A DNA stretch of 64,000 nucleotides from NCBI GenBank assembly GCA_029216955.1, contig JANAVB010044018.1, positions 287,172 to 351,171 of the forward strand, written 5' to 3'. Shown piece after piece: positions 36,170 to 47,990 of the stretch. Every line of letters begins with the position of its first letter. Positions within the stretch are counted from its first letter, which is position 1. The DNA is from Iris pallida (Eukaryota; Streptophyta; Magnoliopsida; Asparagales; Iridaceae). The translations under genes were made by a program, and so were the position numbers. The notes under the pieces were generated by a model. It was not told the origin of the DNA, made no database searches, and saw nothing but the letters and a program-made list of their open reading frames with translations.

Positions 36170-39100
36170 TGTCACCCTCATTTTTCGTATTTCCAGTATT
36201 TCGTATTTATACTCGTATCTGGATTTTGGCATGTATTTTTATTTTTTTAACTTGTAAAATTTCGGTATTTCTCGTATTTTAGACTTTGGCATGGCTCGGT
36301 TTTAATTGGGTTGGTTTGGTTTGGTTTGGGTTGGTTTGGTTTGGTTTAATGTGTATTGGAACACCTTAGCCTATGCTCCACCCTCAACACACCACATCCC
36401 ACGCTCTTTAAAACTCCACCAACTTTTTCTCTCTCCTCATAAACCTCTATAATTTCTTCTTCTCCTTTCTCTACACAACACTCTTCTCCTTCCTCAACAC
36501 CCTCCCATAGGCAAGTGCACCTTGCCACCACATGAGAACCCTCTTTTATTTGTCCATTTGCTAGATTAGGACTTGGTGATCAATATTAGAACTTGGTATT
36601 TTGTGATTTGGAGTCCCCATGGTTCTAGATCTAAGTTTTTCTTATTTTCGGTTTTGCATGGTTTTGATCTATTTAAGTTGGATTTTTATGGGTTTTGATG
36701 TTTCCATGTGGAAGAGAGTTCAATTCCACCCTGGTTGGAACTTTGGAAATCTGGATTTGGAGTTCGGATGGCCAAGTTGTGAGGTTTTGAAGTTTTGGAG
36801 CCATTGGAGCTTCTTCTCAGCCATGGAGAAGAAGACCCAGACCCTGCGTGCATGTTTTTACGCGTATGCAGCTCTCTACTTGCGTGCTTTTGAACGTACG
36901 CAGCTCTCTGGCGTGCGTGACTTTTCGCGTACGCTGCTCTCTTGCGTGCGTAACTTTTCGCGTACGCTGCTCTCTGGCGTGCACGACTTTTCGCATACGC
37001 TGCTCTCTTACGTGCGTGACTTTTCGCGTACGCTGCTCTCTGGCGTGCATGACTTTTCGCGTATGCAGCTCTCTGGCGTGCGTGACTTTTCGCGTACGCT
37101 GCTGTCTTGCGTGCGTAACTTTTCGCGTACGCTGCTCTCTGACGTGCGTTACTTTTCGCGTACGCTGCTCTCTTGCGTATGTGACTTTTCACGTATGCAG
37201 CTCTCCTGCGTACGTGACTTTTCACCTATGCAGCTCTCCTGCGTGCGTGACTTTTCACGTATGCAGCTCTCTTGCGTGCGTGACATTTCCTCTCCTGCGT
37301 GCGTGACTTTTCACGTATGCAGCTCTCCTGCGTGCGTGACTTTTCATGTATGCAGCTCTCCTGCATGCGTGACTTTTCACGTATGCAGCTCTCTTGCGTG
37401 CGTGACTTTTCACGTATGCAGCTCTCCTGCGTGCGTGACTTTTCACGTATGCAGCTCTCCTGCGTGCGTGACTTTTCACGTATGCAGCTCTCTTGCGTGC
37501 ATGACTTTTCCTCTCCTGCGTGCGTGACTCTTTACGTATGCAGCTCTCCTGCGTGCGTGACTTTTCACGTTTGCAGCTCTCCTGCGTGCGTGACTTTTCA
37601 CGTATGCAGCTCTCTTGCGTACGTGACTTTTCATGTATGCAGCTCTCCTGCGTGCGTAACTTTTCACGTATGCAGCTCTCCTGCGTGCGTGTCTTGTGCG
37701 TACGCTGCACCCTGAACCCCTTGCTTAACCTATTGGCTCTTGGAGTTTTGGTCTTATTTCTTTAAGCTTGGCTTTTCTATAGTCCTGTATATTGATATTT
37801 TATTAGATATTTTACGCCCATTTTATATTCTTACGCCTTTTGTCATGAACTTGATTTTACTTAATATGTTTGGAATAACTATTGTACATGACATGGTATG
37901 ACAAGAAACTAGCATAACACGACAGTGACCCGTAGTGGTGCACTCCTGACATAACCAACCTGACATGATTGTGGTCCGTCGTGGCGCACCCCTTACAAGT
38001 ACCCTGATATGATTTATCTTGATGTTGTTGCGACGGCTAGCTTAACTTGACCTACCTTGACACCGTGGGTAGTTCTTTCTTGCTTGCATTTAAGTCCACT
38101 TGTCCTGTCTTGCATCATGTCTAGGATAGGACTCCTGAGTACCACGGTCAGGGGTACCTACTAAAATGGATTAAGGTTAATAACTAGAATAACACAGTAG
38201 TCATGAAGAGATGACACAGCTACAGGCAATCCCGTTACCTGGGCGCTCTTGGGATCTGTAGCCTGCCGACGAGTAGGGCGTATTTCCAGCACACTGTCAT
38301 GTGTTGCACCTTCTAAGTCACCTAAGGGTACATGTATTTCCTGGACGATGTACCCACCTGAATTCAACCCCTAATTTTCGACCAGGGTAACATGGATGGT
38401 CTGCAGGGCTTGTGGCTGTGGAACAATCTTACTGCATCTTGTTAGTAATTAGGCCTGTGATAACCCTAGTTAGTTAAAGTAGTAAGCCGTAGTATCTGCT
38501 TGGCCGTGATTGATTGAATGAGGTATAACCAGTTTAGCCAGATCTTGATCCAGTACAAGATTGCTCCCTGTCTTGATTTCTTTCATTATTACCTTGCCGA
38601 TAAATGGTGGGAAACCATGTTCTGTTCAGATGAAGGGTTACAACCCTGGTCCTTGTTTGGTTTACGGGTTGTAACCTGGCTATCGGAATAGTTTCATGGT
38701 TATCTCGTCGTATATCATTCCTGACATGTTTTCATAAATTCTAGTTTTAAATGTTAATTTTCTTGTGCTAATTGCTGGCTTTTGTTCTTATTTCGTGGCC
38801 CCCTTGTGGCACTTGCTCTTTCTGGGGTTGACCCAGCTGGTTTTGTGTGGCCAGATTTCGAAGCAGCTTTCGAGGATCTACCAAGCTTCCAGCCCAATGG
38901 TGGCGACTAGAAGGAACCCGGGCTACGAGTGGGTTTTCTATTTTGTTTCGCTCACTCTATTGTAAAACTATTCTTTTGAGGCGTTTAGCCGACGAGCACC
39001 TGTTAGCTCGATGCACTTTACTTACTGTCTGCCTACGGGCTGTAAACATGATTAACAAATCCTAGGGTTGATCATGTATGACTTAACTCTTGCTAGTTCT

Positions 39101-39373
39101 AACATTTTGTAATGACTAGCTTCATGATCAGCTGAATATGTGATATTTGGGACGCCTTATTATTGTATATTTAATGATCATACATCTTGCGACCTTACTT
39201 ACTTGCTTATAATTGAGACATTAGGCTTGTTCATGACCATAAGAGACGGTTGGCTTGTAGTAAACCCTCATATTTCTAGACAGCCGTGATCGTATATCGA
39301 GGTGGTTTCCATTTCAATATACGTAGCTGGCTGTGTCTGCCCCCGCTCTCCAGTATTCTGGTTCTGGGGCGTG
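36170..39373 (+). repeat. Element B left LTR
   Basis: It begins TGTCACCCTC. The expected final ACA and the next two bases are missing relative to element E (deletion at about 39373). It contains a GGTTT-rich stretch (about 36311-36350), a possible TATA-like TTTAAAA near 36409, a 33-bp minisatellite (36847-37711) and a hairpin segment (38620-38687). Left and right LTRs differ at roughly eight of the first 200 bases. Confidence 0.93.
36847..37711. repeat. 33-bp minisatellite in element B left LTR
   Basis: About 26 units with a 33-base period. Early units contain the 8-base palindrome GCGTACGC, while later units have ACGTATGC at that place. Two shortened units carry TTTTCCTCTCC. Because 33 is a multiple of three and the unit lacks stops, long frames open on both strands with 11-residue repeats (e.g. 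SLACVTFRVRC or KSHARQRAAYA). Confidence 0.95.
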
Positions 39374-39504
39374 GTTTAAGTGGTGGCCCATGCAGGTCTT
39401 GTCAATCAAGAAATATGAGGGTTTACCGAATAGATGTCTCAATCAGTATTCGTCCTTGATCTCCGCTCGTATTTTCAAATCCCTGAAATTCTTGCCCTGA
39501 TTAC
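39374..39504 (+). promoter_or_regulatory. Element B leader with 20-base box
   Basis: AGTGGTGGCCCATGCAGGTC at 39379-39398 is directly followed by a small TCTTG...CAAGA hairpin. A pyrimidine-rich CTTCCTCAG at about 39557-39565, just downstream, resembles a 3' splice site. In E the equivalent upstream frame is shifted, so the true gag start is probably not the ATG at 39505. Confidence 0.55.
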
Positions 39505-40868
39505 ATGCTTGTATCGTTGATCTGTCCTGGTCCTTCCTTATTGTTTCCCTGTGTCGTCTTCCTCAGCGGCACTATACCTGACCCTGCCGATCAGCAAGGA
39601 GGAGCACCTTCCGTGGGCCAGCAGCAACCTGGAGATCAAGTCCAGCATTTTGGAGTCGCCTCCAGAGTGATACCTACTGGAGTAGAGTCACCAGTTCGGC
39701 CCGTCCAGCCCGCAGAGCCAGATGATGGTACCTTAGTAGGCCTCATCAGAACCTTGATAGCTTCCCAGGATCGTCGAAGCGACGCCCTGCACCAGACAGT
39801 TCAAGATGCTTTGACCCGAGGCGGACATCCAGGGAACCAGGAGGCCAACAGCTCAAGCGCTTGAACCCTCTTTTTTTCGACGACAGCAAGGATGCGATTG
39901 CCGCGGATGCATGGCTTCAGAATATCGAGGTGATTCTGGAAGCAGCTAGGACACCCGAGAATGAGAAGGTGGCGGTGGTACGCCTGCAGTTATTGGACTT
40001 GGCTCGCAGTTGGTGGGCAGCGCAAGCCATGGGATTAGTGGCACCCATTGCTTGGGCAGTGTTTAGAGAGAGATTTTAGACGAAGTATTTCGATACTGTG
40101 GCTCGGTACGACCTGTAGACCAGATTTACCAACTTGAAGCAAGGAGGCAGAACAGTCGACAGTTATGCATCGGAGTTTTCTAGGCTCAGTAGGTTTGCCC
40201 CCACCTTGGTGGCGACCGAGTTTGATAGGGCCCAGCGGTTCCAGCAGGGACTGCATTTGGAGATCTTGTTGGCGGTTGAGCAGTTCGAGCACCAGACGTT
40301 CGATGCAGTCTTGAGAGCAGCTAGGAGGCATGAGTACACCTCCCAGAGGATCGTAGATAGGACCGGAAGCAGGAAGCGGTCCCACAGTCAGATGCACCAA
40401 TCATCAGCTCCAGCCCCGGCAGCTAGGGAATTGACCATTGGAACTCCGAGGCGGGCGGCCTCAGTAACGTCGGTTCAACATTCGACCCCGACGTACCCGC
40501 AGCAGCAGAAACAGAAGCAGACTTCCGCGATGGGATGTTCTCATTGCGGTAAGCCGGGGCATGTGGTGGCAGACTGTCGCAGGGCACAGGGATTGTGCCT
40601 GGCTTGTGGAGCAGCAGATCATAGGATAGGGGCTTGCCCGAATAGGGGTGGTTCATCAGCATCCAACCCTTCTAGCTCTTCGGTGAGAGGACCGGCCCTA
40701 GCACCAGTTCAGCAGCAGCAGTATCAATCTTCGAGGCCCTTGCCGCCTCAGTCTCAGGCATTCCAGCAATAGCACCCCCAGCAGTATGCACAAGCCCAAG
40801 CTCAGATCCAGAATAGGCAGAGAGGTTTCCAGCAGAGGGGACCAGCAGCCAGAGGACAAGGTCAGGCC
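39505..40868 (+). pseudogene. gag: Element B gag, frameshifted and stopped
   Basis: This is the Gag part of a Ty3 polyprotein (capsid and nucleocapsid). The first frame (39505-39864) contains a Gln/Pro-rich N-terminus and the PDDGTLVGLIRTL segment. One base is missing near 39853 relative to E, shifting to the frame used by all downstream parts. The Retrotrans_gag core runs about 39890-40330 (DAWLQNIEVILEAAR, FSRLSRFAPTL), broken by TAG at 40077-40079 and 40116-40118. Two zinc knuckles follow (CSHCGKPGHVVADC from 40536, then CLACGAADHRIGAC). A third TAG at 40770-40772 lies in the Gln-rich linker to protease. In E the base triplets at 40116 and 40770 are CAG; at 40077 E has TAG too. Confidence 0.88.
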
Positions 40869-43800
40869 ATGATGATGGCTATGGATGAAGAAGTTGTACC
40901 AGGTGAGGTTGTGGCAGGTACTATTCTCGTCAACTCCTCTCCAGCGTCTGTATTATTTGCTTCTGGTGCATCGCATTCATTTATGTCTGCACGATTCGCG
41001 ACACGGATAGGATTGGAGCCCGAGTCATTATCAGTGAGGCTCAATATACTTACTGGTAATGGCCTTGTGGGAGTAGATCGAGTGTTTTCCTCGTGTCGGA
41101 TCGTAGTTAGCGGTAGGGAGTTTCCTGCTAGATTCATAGAGTTTTCTATGGAAGACTATGATGTAGTCCTAGGCATGGATTGGTTGAGGAACCAGTATGC
41201 TAGGATAGACTGCCATATTGGCAGAGTTGTCTTTGGTATCCCCGACGAGCCGAAGTTTTCGTTTTCCAGAGGCGCAGTGGAGCCATCTTCCCCATCATTG
41301 CGGATGGCAGTAGCAGCAGTGCAGTTACCCCGGATAGTTGAAGAGTTTCCAGATGTCTTTTCAAAGGAGCTTCCAGGGATGCCGTCGGAGCGGGAGATTG
41401 AGTTCCCTATAGACTTGATTCCCGGGATAACACCAGTATCAGAACGAGTCTATAGGATGGCACCTTCAGAGTTGGAGATTTTATACAAGATGATTGAAGA
41501 ACTGAGGACCAAGGGATTCATCCGTGCAAGTGGATCGCCTTGGGGAGCCCCGATGCTTCTTGTAAAAAAGAAGGATGGTACGTCCAGGCTATGTGTTGAT
41601 TATCGTACCTTGAATTCGGTGACAATCAAGAACAGATACCCTCTTCCGAGGATAGATGACTTATTTGATCAGCTCAGAGGGGCTTCAGTGTTCTCGAAGA
41701 TCGACTTGCGATCGGGATACCACCAGATCAGAGTCAGAGAGCAGGACATCCCGAAGACAGCATTCAGATCGAGGTATGGACATTGGGAGTTCCTTGTTAT
41801 GCCCTTTGGAGCGACCAATGCGCCGGCCGTATTCATGGACCTCATGAATCGCATTTTCATGGCTTACTTGGATCAATTTGTGATCGTATTCCTAGATGAC
41901 ATCCTGGTCTACAGCAAGAGTGAAGCAGAGCATGAGCAGCATCTCAGAGTCGTCCTCCAGACGCTTAGGGAGCATCAGTTGTACCCCAAGTTCAGTAAAT
42001 GCGAGTTCTGGCTCGATCGCATATCATACTTGGGTCACATCATTACCCGAGGAGGAGTGGAGGCGGATCCCCAGAAGATTGTGGCTATCGAGTCATGGCC
42101 GGTACCCAGCTCAGTGGCAGAGGTTCGCAGCTTCCTTGGATTGGCCGGCTACTACCGGCGGTTCGTTTCAGATTTCGCAAGGATTTTAACGCCGATGACC
42201 CAGTTGACCCGCAAGGACGTGCCGTTTGTTTGGACAGCAGAGTGCCAGGAATCATTTGAGAAGTTGAAGCGAGGTTTGATAACGGCTTCCATTCTCACCC
42301 TTCCAGATGGGACCGGAGGATTCACAGTTTATTGCGACGCTTCAGGCAGAGGATTGGGGTGTGTCTTGATACAGCATGGGAAGGTAATATCTTATACGTC
42401 ACGTCAACTACGTAATCATGAGAAGAATTACCCGACCCACGACTTAGAATTGGCGGCGGTAGTGTTTGTTTTGAAGTTGTGGAGACACTACTTGTACGGA
42501 GATAGAGTGGAGATCTTTACTGACCATAAGAGCCTGAAGTATGTTTTCACCCAGAAGGACCTTAATATGCGACAGAGAAGATGGCTCGAGCTACTAGTGG
42601 ACTATGATGTGGATTTGCAGTATCATCCCGGAAAGGCCAACGTTGTAGCAGATGCATTGAGCAGAAGAGCCGGAGTTTATTTCCTGACGGCACAACCAGA
42701 ATTATTGGCAGATCTTCAAAAGATGGGAATTGAAGTGGTTCTTCCAACCAGCGTGGCATTGATGGCCAGTCTACAGGTTCAGCCAAGCATAGTTGAGAGA
42801 ATCCGGGTGGCACAGTCAACAGATTCCAAGATCTATCGACTCAGAGCAGAGTGTGAAGCAGGAAGAAGGCCAGAGTTATGTATCCATGAAGACGGTACAC
42901 TTCGGCACGGCACTCGTCTTTGTGTACCCAGTGGAGATATCAGACAGAAAGTCATGGCAGAAGCCCACAGTTCACAATATTCTATTCATCCGGGTGGTAC
43001 GAAGATGTACCGTGATATTTGTCAGCATTTTTGGTAGAATGGCATGAAGAGGGAGGTAGCCCGGTTTGTCTCTCGTTGTTTGGTTTGCCAACAGGTTAAA
43101 GCTGAACATCAGAGGCCTGCTGGACTTCTTCAACCCTTATCGATCCCAGAATGGAAATTGGAGCATATAACCATGGATTTCGTGACCGGATTGCCCAGAT
43201 CTCCGGCCGACAGAGATGCTATTTGGGTAATTGTGGACAAGCTTACCAAGGTGGCACACTTTCTTCCATTTCGAGTTGGACAGTCGACGGCACAGTTAGC
43301 AGAGATGTACCTCAGGCAGATTGTCAGGCTTCACGGTGTGCCTGTCAGCATCACCTCGGACAGGGATTCAAGATTCACATCACACTTTTGGTGCAGCTTG
43401 CAGAAGAGTTTGGGGACTCGCCTTCAATTCAGCTCAGCTTATCACCCGCAGACGGATGGTCAGTCAGAGCGCACAATCCAGACTCTTGAAGATATGTTGA
43501 GATCCTGTACCCTTGACTTCGGTGGTTCATGGGAGAATTAGCTGCACCTGGTGGAATTTTTGTACAACAACAGTTATCAGGCCAGTATCCAGATGGCACC
43601 CTTCGAGGCTCTTTATGGCAGGAAGTGCAGATCTCCGCTAGCATGGGACGATGTCGGGGAGAGGCAGATGCTCGGACCCGAATTGATTTCCCAGACGGTT
43701 GAAGTGGTCAGGAAGGTCAGAGATCACCTCCGAGTTGCCCAGGACCGCCAGCGCCATTGGGCCGATGCTCATCGGCGTCCCTTAGAATTTGCTATCGACG

Positions 43801-44216
43801 ACCATGTATTCCTTAGGATCTCGCCTAACCGCGGCGTCATTCGCTTTGGCGTGCGGGGAAAGCTTAGTCCTAGGTATATAGGACCGTTCGATATTCTAGA
43901 GCGAGTAGGAGATGTATCCTATCGTCTCGCTCTTTCGCCGTCGCTAAGTGAGGTGCATGATGTATTCCATGTGTCCCAATTACGACGGTATATTCCGGAC
44001 CCGAGCCACATCCTAGACCATTCGGAATTGGTTGTTGGTACCAACCTTTCGTATAAGGAGAGGCCCGTGTCTATATTGGACCGAAGGGAGAAGATACTCA
44101 AGAACAAGACTATTAAATTAGTCCGTGTTGCTTGGGGTCATCACTCTCTAGGTGAGTCAACGTGGGAGCGAGAGGACGACATCCGATCGCGATATCCCTA
44201 CCTCTTTGACTCGTGA
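40869..44216 (+). pseudogene. pol: Element B pol: protease, RT, RNase H, integrase, chromodomain
   Basis: In the same frame as the gag core. The protease motif reads FASGASHSF, with the catalytic Asp codon GAT changed to GCT (40959-40961); element E has FDSGASH. The reverse transcriptase is open with FLDDIL (catalytic Asp pair at 41895-41900). RNase H shows YCDASG near 42330 and TDHKSLKY. Integrase has the His/Cys zinc region (CLVC near 43081), broken by TAG at 43035-43037 after HFW, then the D,D,E core (MDFVTGLP, SDRDSRF, GQSERT) and a second TAG at 43539-43541. The C-terminal chromodomain (about 44060-44205) should steer integration to methylated-histone chromatin in this family. Two stops and the protease change make it inactive. 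Confidence 0.93.
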
Positions 44217-44385
44217 GGTATAATATCTTTCTTATGCCTTACGTTTTCCCTTGCTTGCTTGCAATGTATGATTGTATGATTGAACTGCTTAGTGTAACTT
44301 GCCTGTGCTTAATATAGCTTGTCGTGACAATCTCCAGCTCCTTGATTAAATTCCGAGGACAAAATTCTTTTAAGGTGGGTAGAGT
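44217..44385 (+). promoter_or_regulatory. Element B 3' tail and polypurine tract
   Basis: A short non-coding tail ends with TTCCGAGGACAAAATTC and TTTTAAGGTGGGTAGAGT directly before the LTR. The same module precedes the 3' LTRs of A, C and D. Confidence 0.8.
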
Positions 44386-47300
44386 TGTCACCCTCATTTT
44401 CCGTATTTCCAGTATTTCGTATTTATACTCGTATCTGAATTTTGGCATGTATTTTTATTTTTTCTTAACTTGTGGAATTTCGGTATTTCTCGTATTTTGG
44501 ACTTTGGCATGGCACGGTTTTAATTGGGTTGGTTTGGTTTGGGTTGGTTTGGTTTGGTTTAATGTGTATTGGAACACCTTAGCCTATGCTCCACCCTCAA
44601 CACACCACATCCCACCCTCTTTAAAACTCTACCAACTTTTTCTCTCTCCTCATAAACCTCTATTATTTCTTCTTCTCCTTCCTCTACACAACACTCTTCT
44701 CCTTCCTCAACACCCTCCCATAGGCAAGTGCACCTTGCCACCACATGAGAACCCTCTTTTATTTGTCCATTTGCTAGATTAGGACTTGGTGATCAACATT
44801 AGAACTTGGTATTTTATGATTTGGAGTCCCCATGGTTCTAGATCTAAGTTTTTTTTATTTTCGGTTTTGCATGGTTTTGATCTATTTAAGTTGGATTTTT
44901 ATGGGTTTTGATGTTTCCATGTGGAAGAGAGTTCAATTCCACCCTGGTTGGAACTTTGGAAATCTGGATTTGGAGTTCGGATGGCCAAGTTGTGAGGTTT
45001 TGAAGTTTTGGCGCCATTGGAGCTTCTTCTCAGCCATGGAGAAGAAGACCCAGACCCTGCGTGCGTGTTTTTACGCGTACGCAGCTCTTCGCTTGCGTGC
45101 TTTTGCACGTACACAGCTCTCTGGCGTACGAGACTTTTCGCGTACGCTGCTCTCTTGCGTGCGTGACTTTTCGCGTACGCTGCTCTCTGGCGTGCGTGAC
45201 TTTTTGCGTACGCTGCTCTCTTGCGTGCGTGACTTTTCGTGTACGCTGCTCTCTGGCGTGCGTGACTTTTCGCGTACGCAGCTCTCTGGCGTGCGTGACT
45301 TTTCGCGTACGCTGCTCTCTTGCGTGCGTGACTTTTTGCGTAAGCTACTCTCTGACGTGCGTGACTTTTCGCGTACGCTGCTCTCTTGCGTGCGTGACTT
45401 TTCACGTATGCAGCTCTCCTGCGTGCGTGACTTTTCACCTATGCAGCTCTCCTGCGTGCGTGACTTTTCACGTATGCAGCTCTCTTGCGTGCGTGACTTT
45501 TCCTCTCCTGCGTGCGTGACTTTTCACGTATGCAGCTCTCCTACGTGCGTGACTTTTCATGTATGCAGCTCTCCTGCATGCGTGACTTTTCACGTATGCA
45601 GCTCTCTTGCGTGCGTGACTTTTCACGTATGTAGCTCTCCTGCGTGCGTGACTTTTCACGTATGCAGCTTTCCTGCGTGCGTGACTTTTCACGTATGCAG
45701 CTCTCTTGCGTGCATGACTTTTCCTCTCATGCGTGCGTGACTCTTTACGTATGTAGCTCTCCTGCGTGCGTAACTTTTCACGTTTGCAGCTCTCCTGCGT
45801 GCGTGACTTTTCACGTATGCAGCTCTCTTGCGTGCGTGACTTTTCATGTATGCAGCTCTCCTGCGTGCGTGACTTTTCACGTATGCAGCTCTCCTGCGTA
45901 CGTGTCTTGTGCGTACGCTGCACCCTGAACCCTTTGCTTAACCTATTGGCTCTTGGAGTTTTGGTCTTATTTCTTTAAGCTTGGCTTTTCTATAGTCCTG
46001 TATATTGATATTTTATTAGATATTTTACGCCAATTTTATATCCTTACGCCTTTTGTCATGAACTTGATCTTACTTAATATGTTTGGAATAACTATTGTAC
46101 ATGGCATGGTATGACAAGAAACTAGCATAACACGACAGTGACCCGTAGTGGTGCACTCCTGACATGACCAACCTGACATGATTGTGGTCCGTCGTGGCGC
46201 ACCCCTTACAAGTACCCTGATATGATTTATCTTGATGTTGTTGCGACGGCTAGCTTAACTTGACCTGCCTTGACACCGTGGGTAGTTCTTTCTTGCTTGC
46301 ATGTTAAGTCCACTTGTCCTGTCTTGCATCATGTCTAGGATAGGACTCCTGAGTACCACGGTCAGGGGTACCTACTAAAATGGATTAAGGTTAATAACTA
46401 GAATAACACAGTAGTCATGAAGAGATGACACAGCTACAGGCAATCCCGTTACCTGGGCGCTCTTGGGATCTGTAGCCTGCCGACGAGTAGGGCGTATTTC
46501 CAGCACACTGTCATGTATTGCACCTTCTAAGTCACCTAAGGGTACATGCGTTTCCTGGACGATGTACCCACCTGAATTCAACCCCTAATTTTCGTCCTGG
46601 GTAACATGGATGGTCTGCAGGGCTTGTGGCTGTGGAACAATCTCACTGCATCTTGTTAGTAATTAGGCTTGTGATAACCCTAGTTAGTTAAAGTAGTAAG
46701 CCGTAGTATCTGCTTGGCCGTGATTGATTGAATGAGGTATAACCAGTTTAGCCAGGTCTTGATCCAGTACAAGATTGCTCCCTGTCTTGATTTCTTGCAT
46801 TATTACCTTGTCGATAAATGGTGGGAAACCATGTTCTGTTCAGATGAAGGGTTACAACCCTGGTCCTTGTTTGGTTTACGGGTTGTAACCTGGCTATCGG
46901 AATAGTTCCATGGTTATCTCGTCGTATATCATTCCTGACATGTTTTCATAAATTCTAGTTTTAAATGTTAATTTTCTTGTGCTAATTGCTGGCTTTTGTT
47001 CTTATTTCGTGGCCCCCTTGTGGCACTTGCTCTTTCTGGGGTTGACCCAGCTGGTTTTGTGTGGCCAGATTTCGGAGCAGCTCCCGAGGATCTACCAAGC
47101 TTCCAGCCCAATGGTGGCGACTAGAAGGAACCCGGGCTACGAGTGGGTTTTCTATTTTGTTTCGCTCACTCTATTGTAAAACTATTCTTTTGAGGCGTTT
47201 AGCCGACGAGCACCTGTTAGCTCGATGTACTTTACTTATTGTCTGCCTACGGGTTGTAAACATGATTAACAAATCCTAGGGTTGATTATGTATGACTTAA

Positions 47301-47590
47301 CTCTTGCTAGTCCTAACATTTTGTAATGACTAGCTTCATGATCAGCTGAATATGTGATATTTGGGACGCCTTATTATTGTATATTTAATGATCATACATC
47401 TTGCGACCTTGCTTACTAGCTTATGATTGAGACATTAGGCTTGTTCATGACCATAAGAGACTGTTGGCTTGTAGTAAACCCTCATATTTCTAGACAGCCG
47501 TGACCGTATATCGAGGTGGTTTCCATTTCAATCTACGTAGCTGGCTGTGTCTGCCCCCGCTCTCCAGTATTCGGGTTCTGGGGCGTGACA
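44386..47590 (+). repeat. Element B right LTR
   Basis: It runs TGTCACCCTC to GGGGCGTGACA, complete, and matches 36170-39373 throughout, including the 33-bp array (45060-45924) and the hairpin segment near 46833-46900. A 302-codon frame (44832-45740) is retained in both LTRs (also 36619-37527), but most of it is the minisatellite. Confidence 0.94.
45060..45924. repeat. 33-bp minisatellite in element B right LTR
   Basis: It has the same length and unit order as the left array (36847-37711), including the two shortened units, so the array was copied whole and has not changed in unit number since insertion. Confidence 0.95.
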
Positions 47591-47595
47591 ATTCT

Positions 47596-47990
47596 AAATG
47601 AATCTATGTCAATCTATGTCAAATCTAAGTCAAATCTAAGTCATACCAAGCTAAACTAGGTCATACTGAGCCAAACTGGGTCACACTAGGACAACCAAGG
47701 TCAAACAAGGTCACAGGAAATCAATCCAAGTCAAATTAGGTCAATCGGGGTCAAGGTTGACTTACAGTTGACTTTTCGTCAAAAAGTCAACTCTGGTCAA
47801 CTCTTGTCAACACTGAGTCGACCCTAGGTCGAACAGGTCATATGTTGACCAACTGTTGACTTTCAGTCAACTGATCAACTCTGGTTGGTTTCGGTCAAAT
47901 CTAGTCGCTTAAAGGCCAAGTTTGACTCTCGGTTGACTTTTGTTGACTTTTGGTCTAAATGGTCAACCGACATCAAAACTAGTCTATGAG
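47596..47990. promoter_or_regulatory. Dense W-box-type block in element C left LTR
   Basis: About twenty GTCAA/TTGAC words in both orientations lie in under 400 bases. The same block occurs in the right LTR at about 54775-55140. The density far exceeds chance for a 5-base word; WRKY binding is an inference. Confidence 0.5.

Larger units (their letters stand above)
36165..47595 (+). mobile_element. Element B: full-structure Tekay/Del-type chromovirus, decayed
   Basis: The perfect 5-bp target duplication ATTCT (36165-36169, 47591-47595) encloses LTRs of 3.2 kb, a leader, gag, protease, reverse transcriptase, RNase H, integrase with C-terminal chromodomain and a polypurine tract. This order and the chromodomain define a Ty3 chromovirus; the C-terminal motif style (HVSQLRRYIPDPSH, SILDRREK) is Tekay/Del-like. 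One frameshift and five TAG stops disable it. It is inserted in the left LTR of element C in the opposite orientation. Confidence 0.95.

Noticed and set aside
36847..37711. CRISPR-like regular array
   Set aside because: Units follow each other directly with no unique spacers, and the setting is a plant LTR; it is a minisatellite.
40134..44216. Functional autonomous retrotransposon
   Set aside because: Element B has a frameshift, five TAG stops and a protease active-site change, so it is not active as it stands.
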